Positions 30,881-39,231 of a DNA stretch of 64,000 nt are shown one piece after another. Under the pieces are notes generated by a model. That model made no database searches, was not told the origin of the DNA, and saw only the letters and a list, made by a program, of their open reading frames with translations. This DNA comes from Streptomyces klenkii. Lineage in GTDB: Bacteria; Actinomycetota; Actinomycetes; Streptomycetales; Streptomycetaceae. Numbering within the stretch: position 1 is the first letter of the stretch; every line of letters begins with the position of its first letter. The position numbers were made by a program, and so were the translations under genes. The DNA lies in contig NZ_RBAM01000006.1 of the NCBI RefSeq assembly GCF_003626645.1, positions 62,001 through 126,000 of the forward strand, in the 5' to 3' direction.

Positions 30881-31546
30881 TCACACGGAGGCCGCGGCCT
30901 CCGCCTCTTCGCTCTGGGCCCGGTGCGCCCGCCAGACCCGCGCACCGCGGTCGGGGGCCGTGTCCAGCATCCGCAGGGCGCCCGGCACCGCGACGCTCGG
31001 CAGGAACATGTCGTACAGCAGGGCGATCCGCTGCTCCAGGGACTCGCCTTCCGGGTGCGCCGTCGCCAGGATCTCGACGCCCGTCCAGGAGCTGACGAAC
31101 AGCATCGCCGTCCGCTCCGCGTCCACGTGGGGCAGCAACTCCCCCTGCTCCTTGGCCTCGGTCAGCTGCCGGGCGATGAACTCGATCCACCCGGGCCAGG
31201 ACGTGCCGAACAGGTCCCGCGCCTTGCGGTCGGCCGACAGCCGGATCGCGGCGCTCAGCAGGGGCTCCGCGGGCAGGCGGTGCGCCAGCACCATGCCGAC
31301 GTCCACCCACTCCTGCAAGCGCGACTCCTGGGGCAGCACGCCCTCCGTCGTCAGCGCCTCGCCCAGGACCCCGCGCGCCAGCTCCTCCTTCGACGCGAAG
31401 TGGAAGTACAGCGCCCCCTTGGTGACGCCCGCACGCCCGAGGATCTCCGCGATCGTCGCCGACTCGTATCCGAACTCGTCGAAGACCTCACCCGCCGCCT
31501 CGAGAATCAGGCGACGCGTGTGAATCGCCCGCGCCTGCTTCGCCAT
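30881..31546 (-). CDS. Gamma-butyrolactone receptor (ArpA/ScbR family)
   Basis: The protein has 221 residues, start MAKQARAIHTRRLILEAAGEVFDEFGYESATIAEILGRAGVTKGALYFHFASKEELARGVL, the canonical ArpA-family helix-turn-helix. SWPGWIEFIARQLTEAKEQGELLPHVD carries the conserved Trp of the ligand pocket. Acidic residues (about 32) exceed basic ones (about 23), as in true butyrolactone receptors. It is divergent from the AfsA-type synthase, with an ARE-like repeat in the 209-base gap. The expected role: repress itself and the synthase, released when the butyrolactone accumulates. Confidence 0.92.
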   Translation of the reverse strand: MAKQARAIHTRRLILEAAGEVFDEFGYESATIAEILGRAGVTKGALYFHFASKEELARGVLGEALTTEGVLPQESRLQEWVDVGMVLAHRLPAEPLLSAAIRLSADRKARDLFGTSWPGWIEFIARQLTEAKEQGELLPHVDAERTAMLFVSSWTGVEILATAHPEGESLEQRIALLYDMFLPSVAVPGALRMLDTAPDRGARVWRAHRAQSEEAEAAASV

Positions 31547-31682
31547 TGACTACCTCCCGTTCACCGGCAACACGCCGATACGAACGCCCGGCCGGCCCCG
31601 GCCGCCGAATGCGTCCTGCCGGACGAAACGGGCAGGGCCCGGATTCGACGGCCAGGGCAAGCACAAGCCACAACCCTAAAGC

Positions 31683-31703
31683 AAACCGGATAGTCCGTAT
31701 CTT
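31683..31703. promoter_or_regulatory. ARE-like repeat between receptor and synthase
   Basis: AAACCGGA (31683-31690) and TCCGTATC (31694-31701) form an imperfect dyad around TAG; the minus strand reads GATACGGACTATCCGGTTTG, the usual ARE form. TATCTT within it may be the -10 of the synthase promoter. A second dyad CCGGTT-AAC-AACCGG lies at 31713-31727. Confidence 0.7.
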
Positions 31704-31755
31704 ATCACCGGGCCGGTTAACAACCGGGACGCACGATTCCACTCCGAGGAGAGAC

Positions 31756-32973
31756 GTGTCTCAGATCCTGCTCCGCCCCGCACTCAACGCCGCCCACGGC
31801 ATCCCGCGGCAGTCCGCCGACCACGCCACCGAGTGCCGGCTCGTCCGGCTGGAGGCCGGCGGGACCGAGGCGTCCGGCGGGCCGCAGGCCTCGACCTCAG
31901 ACCTTAGCGCCCGCACCGCCCTCCCCGCCCACGACGGCGCCGGAACCGGCGGCGGGGCCGGCGCCGGAAGCAGCCTCGGAACCGAAGAAGGAACCGGCGT
32001 AGGAACCCCCGGCGGCCTCGCCGCCAAGGAACTCGTGCACCTGAGCTTCGACGACGCCGTGTTCCTGACCCGCTGGGAGCAGCTGGACCCCACGCACTAC
32101 TCCGTCACCGGAAGCTGGCCGGCCCACACGACGCACCACGTACCCGGCCACGGCACCCATTACGAGCCCCTCACCGTCGCCCAGACGATACGCCAGGCCG
32201 GGCTCCTCCTCGCCCACACCGCGTTCGAGGCCCCTCTCAGCCACGCCACGCTCCTCCACACCTTCTCCTACACCCTCAACCCGGGCGCGGCCCTCGACAC
32301 CGACCGGGCCACCCCGCTGCACATCGACGTCACCGCCACGCCCACGACCACGCGCAACAAGCGCGTCACCGCCCTCCACATCCGCATGACCATCTCGGCC
32401 GCGGGGCCGGCGGCTGACGACGGCAAGGTCTCCGGCCCGGTTCTCGTCACGGGCGAGACCACGTTCGAGTGGATTCCCCCGGCGGTCTACCGGCGGCTGC
32501 GCGGTGAGTACTGCCAGCCTCCCTCGGCGCTGCCGCCCCTCACGCCGCACCTTCCTCCCGCGCACGTCGGCCGGGCCAGGCCGGACGAGGTCCTGCTCAG
32601 CCCCACGGACGAGCCCCGCCGGTGGCAGCTGCGGCACCCCTTCGACAACACGGTCTACTACGACCACGGCGTCGACCACGTCCCCGGTCTCGTGCTGATC
32701 GAGGCCGCCAACCAGGCCGCGTTCACCGGGACCGCGCCGACCGCGGCCGGCTCCGCCGCCGGCTCCTGCGCCTGCGATCCGGCAGCGGGCTCCGGCTACC
32801 GCCCGCAGCCCGCCACCACCCACACCACCTTCCACCGGTACGCCGAGTTCGACGCCCCCATCGCCATCACCACCGAGCGGCAGACGACGTCGAGCACGAC
32901 GACCCGTACCACCGTCGGGCACCAGAACGGCGAGCCCGTCTTCACCACCACGCACACCGGCCCCGCTGCGTGA
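31756..32973 (+). CDS. afsA: AfsA-family gamma-butyrolactone synthase
   Basis: The protein has 405 residues from the GTG at 31756, after GAGGAGAG. It has two hotdog repeats. In the first, AAKELVHLSFDDAVFLTRWEQLDPTHYSVTGSWPA; in the second, RARPDEVLLSPTDEPRRWQLRHPFDNTVYYDHGVDHVPGLVLIEAANQAAF, the AfsA hallmark DHVPG-LIEAA-QA. AfsA joins a beta-ketoacyl chain to dihydroxyacetone phosphate. An extra Gly/Thr/Ser-rich segment of about 40 residues (GTGGGAGAGSSLGTEEGTGVGTP) sits in the N-terminal region before the first repeat. It is divergent from the receptor and convergent with an SDR. Confidence 0.93.
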   Translation: MSQILLRPALNAAHGIPRQSADHATECRLVRLEAGGTEASGGPQASTSDLSARTALPAHDGAGTGGGAGAGSSLGTEEGTGVGTPGGLAAKELVHLSFDDAVFLTRWEQLDPTHYSVTGSWPAHTTHHVPGHGTHYEPLTVAQTIRQAGLLLAHTAFEAPLSHATLLHTFSYTLNPGAALDTDRATPLHIDVTATPTTTRNKRVTALHIRMTISAAGPAADDGKVSGPVLVTGETTFEWIPPAVYRRLRGEYCQPPSALPPLTPHLPPAHVGRARPDEVLLSPTDEPRRWQLRHPFDNTVYYDHGVDHVPGLVLIEAANQAAFTGTAPTAAGSAAGSCACDPAAGSGYRPQPATTHTTFHRYAEFDAPIAITTERQTTSSTTTRTTVGHQNGEPVFTTTHTGPAA

Positions 32974-32978
32974 AGCGG

Positions 32979-33011
32979 GGGCCCGGCGGCCGTCGTCCGG
33001 CCGCCGGGCCC
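32979..33011. terminator. Bidirectional terminator between synthase and SDR
   Basis: Arms 32979-32992 and 32998-33011 pair perfectly over 14 bases around TCGTC, between the convergent afsA and SDR genes. Confidence 0.85.
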
Positions 33012-33044
33012 TCTCCCCCTACCGCGTCACGCCCCGAACTCGCG

Positions 33045-33818
33045 TCACACCATCGTGAAGCCGCCGTCGACCGGCAGCACCGCCCCCGTCACGAACGACG
33101 CCCTGTCGCTGCACAGCCACGCGGCCGCCTCCGCGATCTCCGCCGGCTCGGCCGTACGGGCCTGCGGCGTCAGGCGGTGCAGCTCCGGCTCGATGTGCGG
33201 GTTGCGCTCGAACCAGCCGGCGATGATCTCGCTGCGCGTCGTGCCGGGGGCGACCGTGTTCACCCGGATGCCGTGCGGCGCGTACTCCGCCGCCGCGGCC
33301 TTCGTCAGGCCGATCACCGCGTGCTTCGAGGCGACGTACGGCGCGGCCGCGGGTATGGCCTGCATGCCGGCGACGCTGCTGTTGTTGACGACGGAGCCGC
33401 CCGTACCCGACTCCACCATGGCCGCGAGCTCATGGCGCATGACGTTCCACACGCCCCGTACGTTCGTGTCCATGATGGCGTCGTAGGCGTCGTCCTTCAT
33501 CAGGTGCATCGGCTCCTGGTCCCAGCCGATGCCCGCGTTGTTGAAGGCGGCGTCGAGGCGCCCGTGGCGCTCCACCGCGCACTCCACCGCCCGCCGCGCG
33601 TCGTCCTCCACGCGCATGTCCCCGACGACGAACGCGGCGTCGCCGCCGCTCCCCCGGATCTCCTCGCACAGCGCCTCCAGGCGCTCCCCTCTGCGCGCCG
33701 TCAGCACCACCGCGGCGCCCTCGCGCGCGAACACCTTCGCCGCGGCAGCGCCGATTCCGCTGCTCGCTCCCGTAATCAGCACACTCTTACCGGAAAGAAA
33801 ACCCTGATGATCAGTCAT
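33045..33818 (-). CDS. Short-chain dehydrogenase/reductase
   Basis: The protein has 257 residues from the ATG at 33818. Classical SDR features: VLITGASSGIGAAA (cofactor loop, 14-24), NNAGIG (94-98), catalytic Ser147/148 and Tyr161/Lys165 in YVASK, and C-terminal VTGAVLPVDGGFT. The Arg after GAS-type loop (TARRGERL) suggests NADPH preference. Position next to afsA makes it a candidate for reduction of the butyrolactone ring keto group or side chain, as BarS1-type reductases do in virginiae butanolide synthesis. It has its own orientation, so an unrelated role is possible. Confidence 0.88.
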   Translation of the reverse strand: MTDHQGFLSGKSVLITGASSGIGAAAAKVFAREGAAVVLTARRGERLEALCEEIRGSGGDAAFVVGDMRVEDDARRAVECAVERHGRLDAAFNNAGIGWDQEPMHLMKDDAYDAIMDTNVRGVWNVMRHELAAMVESGTGGSVVNNSSVAGMQAIPAAAPYVASKHAVIGLTKAAAAEYAPHGIRVNTVAPGTTRSEIIAGWFERNPHIEPELHRLTPQARTAEPAEIAEAAAWLCSDRASFVTGAVLPVDGGFTMV

Positions 33819-33923
33819 GGCCGAAATCCTGCCATCCCCTGACGGCCGCTCTCCCCCGCCCCCGGTGCCCCAAGTGGCGCATCGGTGGCTGGCAGGGAGG
33901 CGGGAGGGGGAAGGAGGACCGAC

Positions 33924-35150
33924 GTGCCCGGACTTCGTGATCCCCTGACGATGCTGGTGAGGCGCGGCAGGGAACCGGCGGTCGTGCAGACGGTGCGGTC
34001 CACCGCAGCCGCGGTGATCGCCTATGTCGTGGCGCTGTGGCTGAGCAGGGAACCGGCCCCGCTGACCGCACCGCTCACCGCGCTCCTGGTCGTCCAGGTC
34101 ACCCTCTACTCCACGCTCACCACGGGGGTGCGCCGGGTCAATTCGGTCGTGGCCGGCGTCCTGATCGCGATCGGCTTCAGCGTGCTGGTCGGGCTGACGT
34201 GGTGGAGCCTCGGGCTGATCATCCTCGCCTCCCTGGTCATCGGGCGGTTCGTGAAGGCCGGCGAGTTCGTCCCCGAGGTCGCGATCAGCGCGATGCTCGT
34301 CCTGGGGGTGACGCGGGTCGCGGAGACGGCCTGGGACCGGGTGCTGGAGACGCTGATCGGCGCGGTCGTCGGGCTGCTGTTCAACGTCCTGCTCGTCCCC
34401 CCGGTGTGGGTGCAGCCCGCGGGCGAGGCGATCGAGGACCTCGCGCGCCGGATGCGCCGCCTCCTCCAGGACATCGGCGAGGAGATCACCGGCCACACGT
34501 CCGTGGAGCAGGCCGCGGCCCGGCTGCACGCCGCGCGGCGGCTCGACCACGACATCGTCGAGGTGGACGCCTCGCTCCGGCAGGCCGAGGACAGCCTCCG
34601 GCTCAATCCGCGCGTCAAGGAGGGGCTCCTCTACCGGGTGGTGCTGCGTACGGGGCTCGACGCGCTGGAGATCACGGCCGTCGTGCTGCGCGTGACCTGC
34701 CGGACCCTCACCGATCTGGCCACGCACCGCGCGCAGGAGCCGCTCTTCCCCGGGGACACCGCCGCCGCCCTCGCGGAGGTCTACGGGCACATGGCCCTGG
34801 CGGTGGAGAACTTCGCCGTCGTCATCACCACGCACGTCACCACCAGCGCCGAGCACGCCGAGGAGCACCTCACTCGGGAGCTCGACGCCGCCCGCCGCAC
34901 CCGCGACGGGGCGGCCGACCTGCTGCTCCATCAGGTCCAGCAGCACCCCCGGCAGTGGCAGCTGCACGGGGCGCTGCTCGCGGAGATCGACCGCGTCCTC
35001 GACGAGCTCGACGTGGAGAAGCGCACCGAACGGCTCACGGAGGAACTCGACCGCCGCTCCCGGGAACAGCGCGAGCGCTACCCGCGTCTGCACCGCGTCG
35101 TGCAGCGGCTGCGCAAGAGCCGCTACGGCCGCCGCAGCACCCTCGGATAG
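33924..35150 (+). CDS. FUSC/aromatic acid exporter family membrane protein
   Basis: The protein has 408 residues from the GTG at 33924, after AAGGAGG. The N-terminal half (about 25-170) has about six membrane helices: VRSTAAAVIAYVVALWLS, PLTALLVVQVTLYSTLTTGVRRVNSVVAGVLIAIGFSVLVG. It resembles half of the ArAE/FUSC family. The C-terminal half (about 175-400) is a long coiled-coil-rich cytoplasmic part ending in a basic REQRERYPRLHRVVQRLRKSRYGRR. Such proteins export aromatic acids or other metabolites. It stands alone between the butyrolactone locus and the ImmA pair; export of a signal or product is conceivable. Confidence 0.8.
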   Translation: MPGLRDPLTMLVRRGREPAVVQTVRSTAAAVIAYVVALWLSREPAPLTAPLTALLVVQVTLYSTLTTGVRRVNSVVAGVLIAIGFSVLVGLTWWSLGLIILASLVIGRFVKAGEFVPEVAISAMLVLGVTRVAETAWDRVLETLIGAVVGLLFNVLLVPPVWVQPAGEAIEDLARRMRRLLQDIGEEITGHTSVEQAAARLHAARRLDHDIVEVDASLRQAEDSLRLNPRVKEGLLYRVVLRTGLDALEITAVVLRVTCRTLTDLATHRAQEPLFPGDTAAALAEVYGHMALAVENFAVVITTHVTTSAEHAEEHLTRELDAARRTRDGAADLLLHQVQQHPRQWQLHGALLAEIDRVLDELDVEKRTERLTEELDRRSREQRERYPRLHRVVQRLRKSRYGRRSTLG

Positions 35151-35318
35151 CCCCGCCGGCGGCCTCCGGCGCCCCGCGGGGACCGCGACGTAGCGCGACC
35201 CTGGCGTGACAGCGCGCGGCGATCTACGATCGCAGGCGGCTGGGGCACATGTACGAGGGGGGCTCGTGGTATCGCCATTGACCGCCTTGGAGTCCGCCTC
35301 GCGGACCGGGAGACCGCG

Positions 35319-35918
35319 ATGACCCGGCGCCGATACCGGGTCATGTGCCCGCCCGTCCCTACGACCGCGGGAGAAGCGACTGAGATGCACTGGAGGCATC
35401 TGCGCCGCCGATGCCAGAAGGTGATCGGCGGGATTCCTGTGCCCGACCCGTTCTCCGCACAGGACCTGTGCGCGCGGCTCGCCGCCGAGCGCGACCGGCC
35501 GCTGCGCCTGCTGGCCCTGCCCACACCGACCGTCCCCGGCACGCCCTCGGGCATGCTGCTGTCCGTGGAGACCGAGGACTTCATCCTCTACGACGGGCAG
35601 ACCAGCCCGCTGCACCAGGAGCACATCATCGTCCACGAGATCGGGCACCTGGTGTGCAACCACCGCTCCGCGCTCGACGACACCCGGCTGTACCGCCACC
35701 TCGACATCACCGATCCCCAGTCGGTGCGCCGGGCGCTGCCGCGGATCCGCTACGGCGACGAGCAGGAGCAGGAGGCGGAGATGATCGCCACGCTGATCCT
35801 GGAGGCGGCCGGGCGGGTGCCCGCGCCGACGCTGCTGTCGGGGATGCTCGGCGGTCTGGAATCGGCGATGGGGCTGCGGGTGGGCCGGCCGACGGGGGCG
35901 TCGTGCTCGCCTGGATAG
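35319..35918 (+). CDS. ImmA/IrrE-type metalloprotease
   Basis: The protein has 199 residues from the ATG at 35319 (GGGAG six bases upstream); an internal ATG at 35385 (MHWRHLRRRCQKV) fits the family start equally well. The zinc motif HEIGH (His106, Glu107, His110) follows SPLHQEHIIV, and Glu in EQEAEMIATLI is the likely third ligand. ImmA/IrrE enzymes cleave repressors or regulators. Its end overlaps the next gene by 16 bases, so the two are translationally coupled. In streptomycetes and mycobacteria this pair recurs, but no antitoxin-like XRE gene is present beside it here. Confidence 0.85.
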   Translation: MTRRRYRVMCPPVPTTAGEATEMHWRHLRRRCQKVIGGIPVPDPFSAQDLCARLAAERDRPLRLLALPTPTVPGTPSGMLLSVETEDFILYDGQTSPLHQEHIIVHEIGHLVCNHRSALDDTRLYRHLDITDPQSVRRALPRIRYGDEQEQEAEMIATLILEAAGRVPAPTLLSGMLGGLESAMGLRVGRPTGASCSPG

Positions 35919-37066
35919 AGGAGCTCAGCTGGATCGAGAACGCGGGCATCGCCGCCCTGTGGTCGGCGGCCCTCGTACGGGCCCCGCAGGCCGTTCGCCA
36001 CCGCGAGCAGCGGCCGCTGTGGTTCGCCGTCGTCATGATCGCCCTGGCGATGTCGATGCACCTCGAACCCGTGACGGCCGTGCTGTCCCGGATGGTGCCC
36101 GGCGCCCACTGGGTGGACCTGACGACGCATCTGTTCAGCATCGTCGACGCGGCGGCGGTCCTGTGGTTCATCCACGGGGCGGCCGGCCGCCGGCGCCGCA
36201 CCGGTGTGCTCTTCGGCACCGCGGCTGCCGTCATGGTCGCGCTCGTCCTGCTGGACGTGCTCGGGCCGGCGCACGCGCGGAACCAGATCGCGCCGTCGCG
36301 GGCCACGCCGAGCGTGCCGGACGCCTACTGGTGGGTGTTCTTCGCCTTCCACCTGACGGCCGACACGGTCTGCGGCATCGTGTGCTGGAGCCACGGCCGG
36401 CACGGCACGCCGCGCCTGCTGCGCTACGGGCTGCGCCTGTTCGGCTCCGGCATCCTGCTGGCCACGGTGCTGTGGTCGCTCAAGCTCGTCTATCTGTACA
36501 CGCGGTCGCCGGTGTTCGCCCCGCTGTTCTCGCCGGTCACCGGGGTCGAGGCCGTGTGCATGGCGCTCGGGGTGGCCCTGCCGGTGTTCGCCCGGATCCG
36601 CACCCACGTGCAGTACCGCAGGTCGTACCACGGCCTGGAGCGGCTGTGGCAGGACCTCACCACGCACACCCCGGACGTCGTGCTGCGCCCCGCCAACCGC
36701 ATCGGGGCCGTGGCCGTCCCCCTCCAGCTGCGGCTCTACCGCCGGGTCATCGAGATCCGCGACGCGATGATCGTCCTGCGCAACTACATCCCGCCCGCCA
36801 CGCTCGAGTCGATTCGCCGCGGCGTGCACGGGCAGTCCCTGCCGGCCCACCTGGTGGACGCGCACATCACCGCGTCCTGGCTCACGGCCGCGCTGCGGAA
36901 CAAGCACGAGGGCCGCAAGCCCCACGCCCAGACGGCGAACCTCACCGGGCCCGGCGACCAGGACGGGCCCTCGGCACGCAGCCTGACCCATGAGATCGAC
37001 CATCTCCTGCTGGTCGCGGCCGCCTATCACGCCACCACGACCGCCCCGCCGCGCGCGGGGGACTGA
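35903..37066 (+). CDS. MAB_1171c-type membrane protein
   Basis: The protein has 387 residues from the GTG at 35903. Seven hydrophobic segments fill about 5-245 (LSWIENAGIAALWSAALV, LWFAVVMIALAMSMHLEPV, TAAAVMVALVLLDVLG, YWWVFFAFHLTADTVCGIVCW). A cytoplasmic C-terminal domain follows (about 250-387): RSYHGLERLWQDLTTHTPDVVLRP, YRRVIEIRDAMIVLRNYIPP and SLTHEIDHLLLVAAAYH. This is the MAB_1171c/DUF6545 family, called a putative transporter, but the C-terminus looks like a sensor or substrate-interaction part. It overlaps the ImmA gene, so it probably works with the protease at the membrane. Confidence 0.82.
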   Translation: MLAWIEELSWIENAGIAALWSAALVRAPQAVRHREQRPLWFAVVMIALAMSMHLEPVTAVLSRMVPGAHWVDLTTHLFSIVDAAAVLWFIHGAAGRRRRTGVLFGTAAAVMVALVLLDVLGPAHARNQIAPSRATPSVPDAYWWVFFAFHLTADTVCGIVCWSHGRHGTPRLLRYGLRLFGSGILLATVLWSLKLVYLYTRSPVFAPLFSPVTGVEAVCMALGVALPVFARIRTHVQYRRSYHGLERLWQDLTTHTPDVVLRPANRIGAVAVPLQLRLYRRVIEIRDAMIVLRNYIPPATLESIRRGVHGQSLPAHLVDAHITASWLTAALRNKHEGRKPHAQTANLTGPGDQDGPSARSLTHEIDHLLLVAAAYHATTTAPPRAGD

Positions 37067-37104
37067 GAAGAAGACCTAAGAAGAAGAAAGGACGGCGGAC
37101 CACC

Positions 37105-37407
37105 GTGCTCATCGCCTTCACCCTGACGCCCGTCGGCGTCGGAGAGAGCTTCCCCGACGAGATCGCCGACGCCGTGGCCGTCATCCGCGAATGCGGGCTG
37201 CCGTACCGCTCGGACTCGATGTACACGATGATCGAGGGCGAGTGGGACGAGGTCATGGACGTCGTCCGGCGGGCCACGGAGGCCGTCGCCGCGCGGGCGC
37301 CACGGGTCCAGCTGGTCCTCAAGGCCGATCTGTGGCCCGGGCGGCCCGGCCTGCTGGACGGGAAGATCAGCACGTTCGAGCAGCACATGGCCGATCGCGG
37401 ACGGTGA
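37105..37407 (+). CDS. MTH1187/YkoF-like thiamine-binding family protein
   Basis: The protein has 100 residues from the GTG at 37105. MLIAFTLTPVGVGESFPDEIADAVAVIRECGLPYRSDSMYTMIEGEWDEVMDVVRRATEAV matches the DUF77/MTH1187 ferredoxin-like fold, whose members bind thiamine or hydroxymethylpyrimidine as tetramers. The C-terminal PRVQLVLKADLWPGR is also typical. No thiamine gene or TPP riboswitch is beside it, so its role here is open. It follows the MAB_1171c gene by 38 bases and may belong to the same transcript. Confidence 0.85.
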   Translation: MLIAFTLTPVGVGESFPDEIADAVAVIRECGLPYRSDSMYTMIEGEWDEVMDVVRRATEAVAARAPRVQLVLKADLWPGRPGLLDGKISTFEQHMADRGR

Positions 37408-37485
37408 AGGTGTGCGCATGGCGTCGGGTGGTCATCCGTGTTGCGATGGAGGGAGCAAGAACCTGCCACGACGGGAGGAGCGATC

Positions 37486-37929
37486 ATGGCACGGAACAAG
37501 CCGCTCAACGCCCGCGACATCATGACGGCGGGCGCGAAGTGCGTCGGCGAGCACGAATCGCTGCTGGACGCGGCGAAACTGATGCGCGAGCTGCATGTGG
37601 GCGCGCTGCCCATCTGCGGTGACGACGACAGGCTCCAGGGCCTGGTCACCGACCGGGACATCGTCATCGAGTGCGTGGCCGACGGCGTGGACCCGGCGAG
37701 CGTGGAGGCGGGTTCGCTCGGCGGGGAGCTGCACTGGATCGATGCGGACGCGCCCGCGACGGACGCTCTGGCGACCATGGAGCAGCACCAGGTCAAGCGG
37801 CTGCCGGTGATCGACGTGCAGAACGGCCACCGTCTCGTCGGCATGATCTCGGAGGCCAACCTCGCGCAGAACCTCTCCGACAAGCAGATCGCGGAGTTCG
37901 CGTCGAAGGTGTACGCGGGCGCCCACTGA
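37486..37929 (+). CDS. CBS-pair domain protein
   Basis: The protein has 147 residues from the ATG at 37486, after GGGAGGAG. Two CBS motifs fill the protein: ARDIMTAGAKCVGEHESLLDAAKLMRELHVGALPICGDDDRLQGLVTDRDIVIECVA, then DADAPATDALATMEQHQVKRLPVIDVQNGHRLVGMISEANLAQNL. Stand-alone CBS pairs bind adenosine nucleotides (AMP, ATP, SAM) and act as energy or redox sensors. GLVTDRDI and VGMISEAN are the nucleotide-contacting strands. In streptomycetes these small proteins are numerous and often stress-induced. The partner is unknown. Confidence 0.93.
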   Translation: MARNKPLNARDIMTAGAKCVGEHESLLDAAKLMRELHVGALPICGDDDRLQGLVTDRDIVIECVADGVDPASVEAGSLGGELHWIDADAPATDALATMEQHQVKRLPVIDVQNGHRLVGMISEANLAQNLSDKQIAEFASKVYAGAH

Positions 37930-37971
37930 CGGGGCGCGCGGCCCGCGGCGCGGGTTCCGCGGCCCCGGGGG

Positions 37972-39231
37972 TCAGAGGCGGGCACCTGCCGGCCGGGCGG
38001 GTGTCACCGCTGCGTTGAGGTGGGTCATGGCCCGCTCGCACAGGCCCGCCGCGTCGGGGTCGGTGGAGGTGACGCTGAAGAACAGCCTGCCGCCGAAGCC
38101 GATCAGGATGACCAGCGGGGCGCCGGAGAGGCTGGTGTGGGCCGCGCCGTGAAAGGCGGTCAGGCGCAGGTCGCCGTACGTGTCCGGGATGGACGTGAGG
38201 AAGTTGCTGAGGGACACGTCGAAGCGTGCGCCCTTGTTCTCGCTGCGGTGCAGGAGCCGTGTGATCATCCCGTCCGGCAGGGGCAGCAGGCGGAACCCCG
38301 CGACGAGCGGGCGCAGTTCCTCCGGCCGCAGGCGCCGGTGGAGGCGCTCCCTGAGCTCTCGTGCTCCCTCCCAGAGGTCGTCGTGGGGGCGGCCGGTCGC
38401 CACGGGCAGCAGGAAGCTGGCCGCGTAGAGGCCGACGGACTCCTCGGGCACGGGCGCGAGGATGCGGCGCAGGTCCGCCGCCACGGCGATGCGGGCGGGC
38501 CCGGGGGCCCGGCGGGCGCGGGCGAAGGCCGCGCAGAGGGCGGCGTGGACGGTGGTCCGCTCGGCGCGGCAGCGGTCGAGCAGCGCGGTGGTCTCCGCCC
38601 GGTCCAGCGTCCAGGTGCGGCAGGTCAGCGGGGCGGCGTGGCCGGGCGGCAGGGCCGGCGGGCCGGCCTGGCGGGGAAGGCGCAGGGAGCGGGAGAGCTT
38701 GGCGAGGTCGGCGGGGCGGACGCGGGGGCCGGGCAGGAGGCCGTCCGCGGGCGGGGCGGCGACGGCGGGGCCTCCGGCGCCGGGGGCGGCGAGGTGGCGG
38801 AGGATGTCGCGGAACACGACGGCGGCGGAGTGCCCGTCCGCCACGAGGTGGTGGAAGACGGCGATCAGGTCGAAGGAGTCCCCGCCGTCGACGACGACGA
38901 ACCGCGCCAGGGGCCCGTCGGCAGTGGCGAAGGGGCGCTGGAGCTCCTCCTCCAGCACGCGGGCGACGGTGCGGCCGGCGACGGGATACTCCACGCGCAG
39001 GGGCGTCTCGGGCACGCCCTCGGTGGTGAACCAGGCGCGCCAGGGGCCGCCGCGCTCCACGCGGGAGCCGAGGAGGGGGTGCCGGGCGCGGACGGCGGCG
39101 ACGGCGTCGCGCAGCCGGCCGGGGGTGGTGGCGCCCTCCACGTGCACGGCGCCCGCGACGGTGGCGGGCAGCGCTTCACCCGCCGCCCACACGGCGCGTT
39201 CGTACGGGGAGAGGTGTCGGCGCACGGTCAT
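37972..39231 (-). CDS. Condensation/PapA5-type acyltransferase, last gene of a lipid operon
   Basis: The protein has 419 residues from the ATG at 39231, which overlaps the preceding stop codon (ATGA). It has the CoA-dependent acyltransferase/condensation fold: RHPLLGSRVE in the donor side, the catalytic motif HHLVADGHS (His127, His128, Asp132, Gly133) and, near the end, FDVSLSNFLTSIPDTYGDLRL as the DFGWG-type region. PapA5 proteins move acyl chains from a carrier onto hydroxyl groups of lipids. It is the fourth gene of the operon with Spt-, ceramide synthase- and CerR-like genes, so O-acylation of the sphingoid product is the natural guess. Confidence 0.85.
   Translation of the reverse strand: MTVRRHLSPYERAVWAAGEALPATVAGAVHVEGATTPGRLRDAVAAVRARHPLLGSRVERGGPWRAWFTTEGVPETPLRVEYPVAGRTVARVLEEELQRPFATADGPLARFVVVDGGDSFDLIAVFHHLVADGHSAAVVFRDILRHLAAPGAGGPAVAAPPADGLLPGPRVRPADLAKLSRSLRLPRQAGPPALPPGHAAPLTCRTWTLDRAETTALLDRCRAERTTVHAALCAAFARARRAPGPARIAVAADLRRILAPVPEESVGLYAASFLLPVATGRPHDDLWEGARELRERLHRRLRPEELRPLVAGFRLLPLPDGMITRLLHRSENKGARFDVSLSNFLTSIPDTYGDLRLTAFHGAAHTSLSGAPLVILIGFGGRLFFSVTSTDPDAAGLCERAMTHLNAAVTPARPAGARL

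Noticed and set aside
30743..31549. 268-codon plus-strand frame near the ARE-controlled promoter
   Set aside because: It lies almost wholly antisense to the receptor gene with Arg/Gln/Pro-rich composition; I leave the promoter without a coding target.
35319..37066. Toxin-antitoxin module
   Set aside because: ImmA/IrrE proteins are sometimes named toxin components, but no small antitoxin gene is adjacent and the partner is a large membrane protein.
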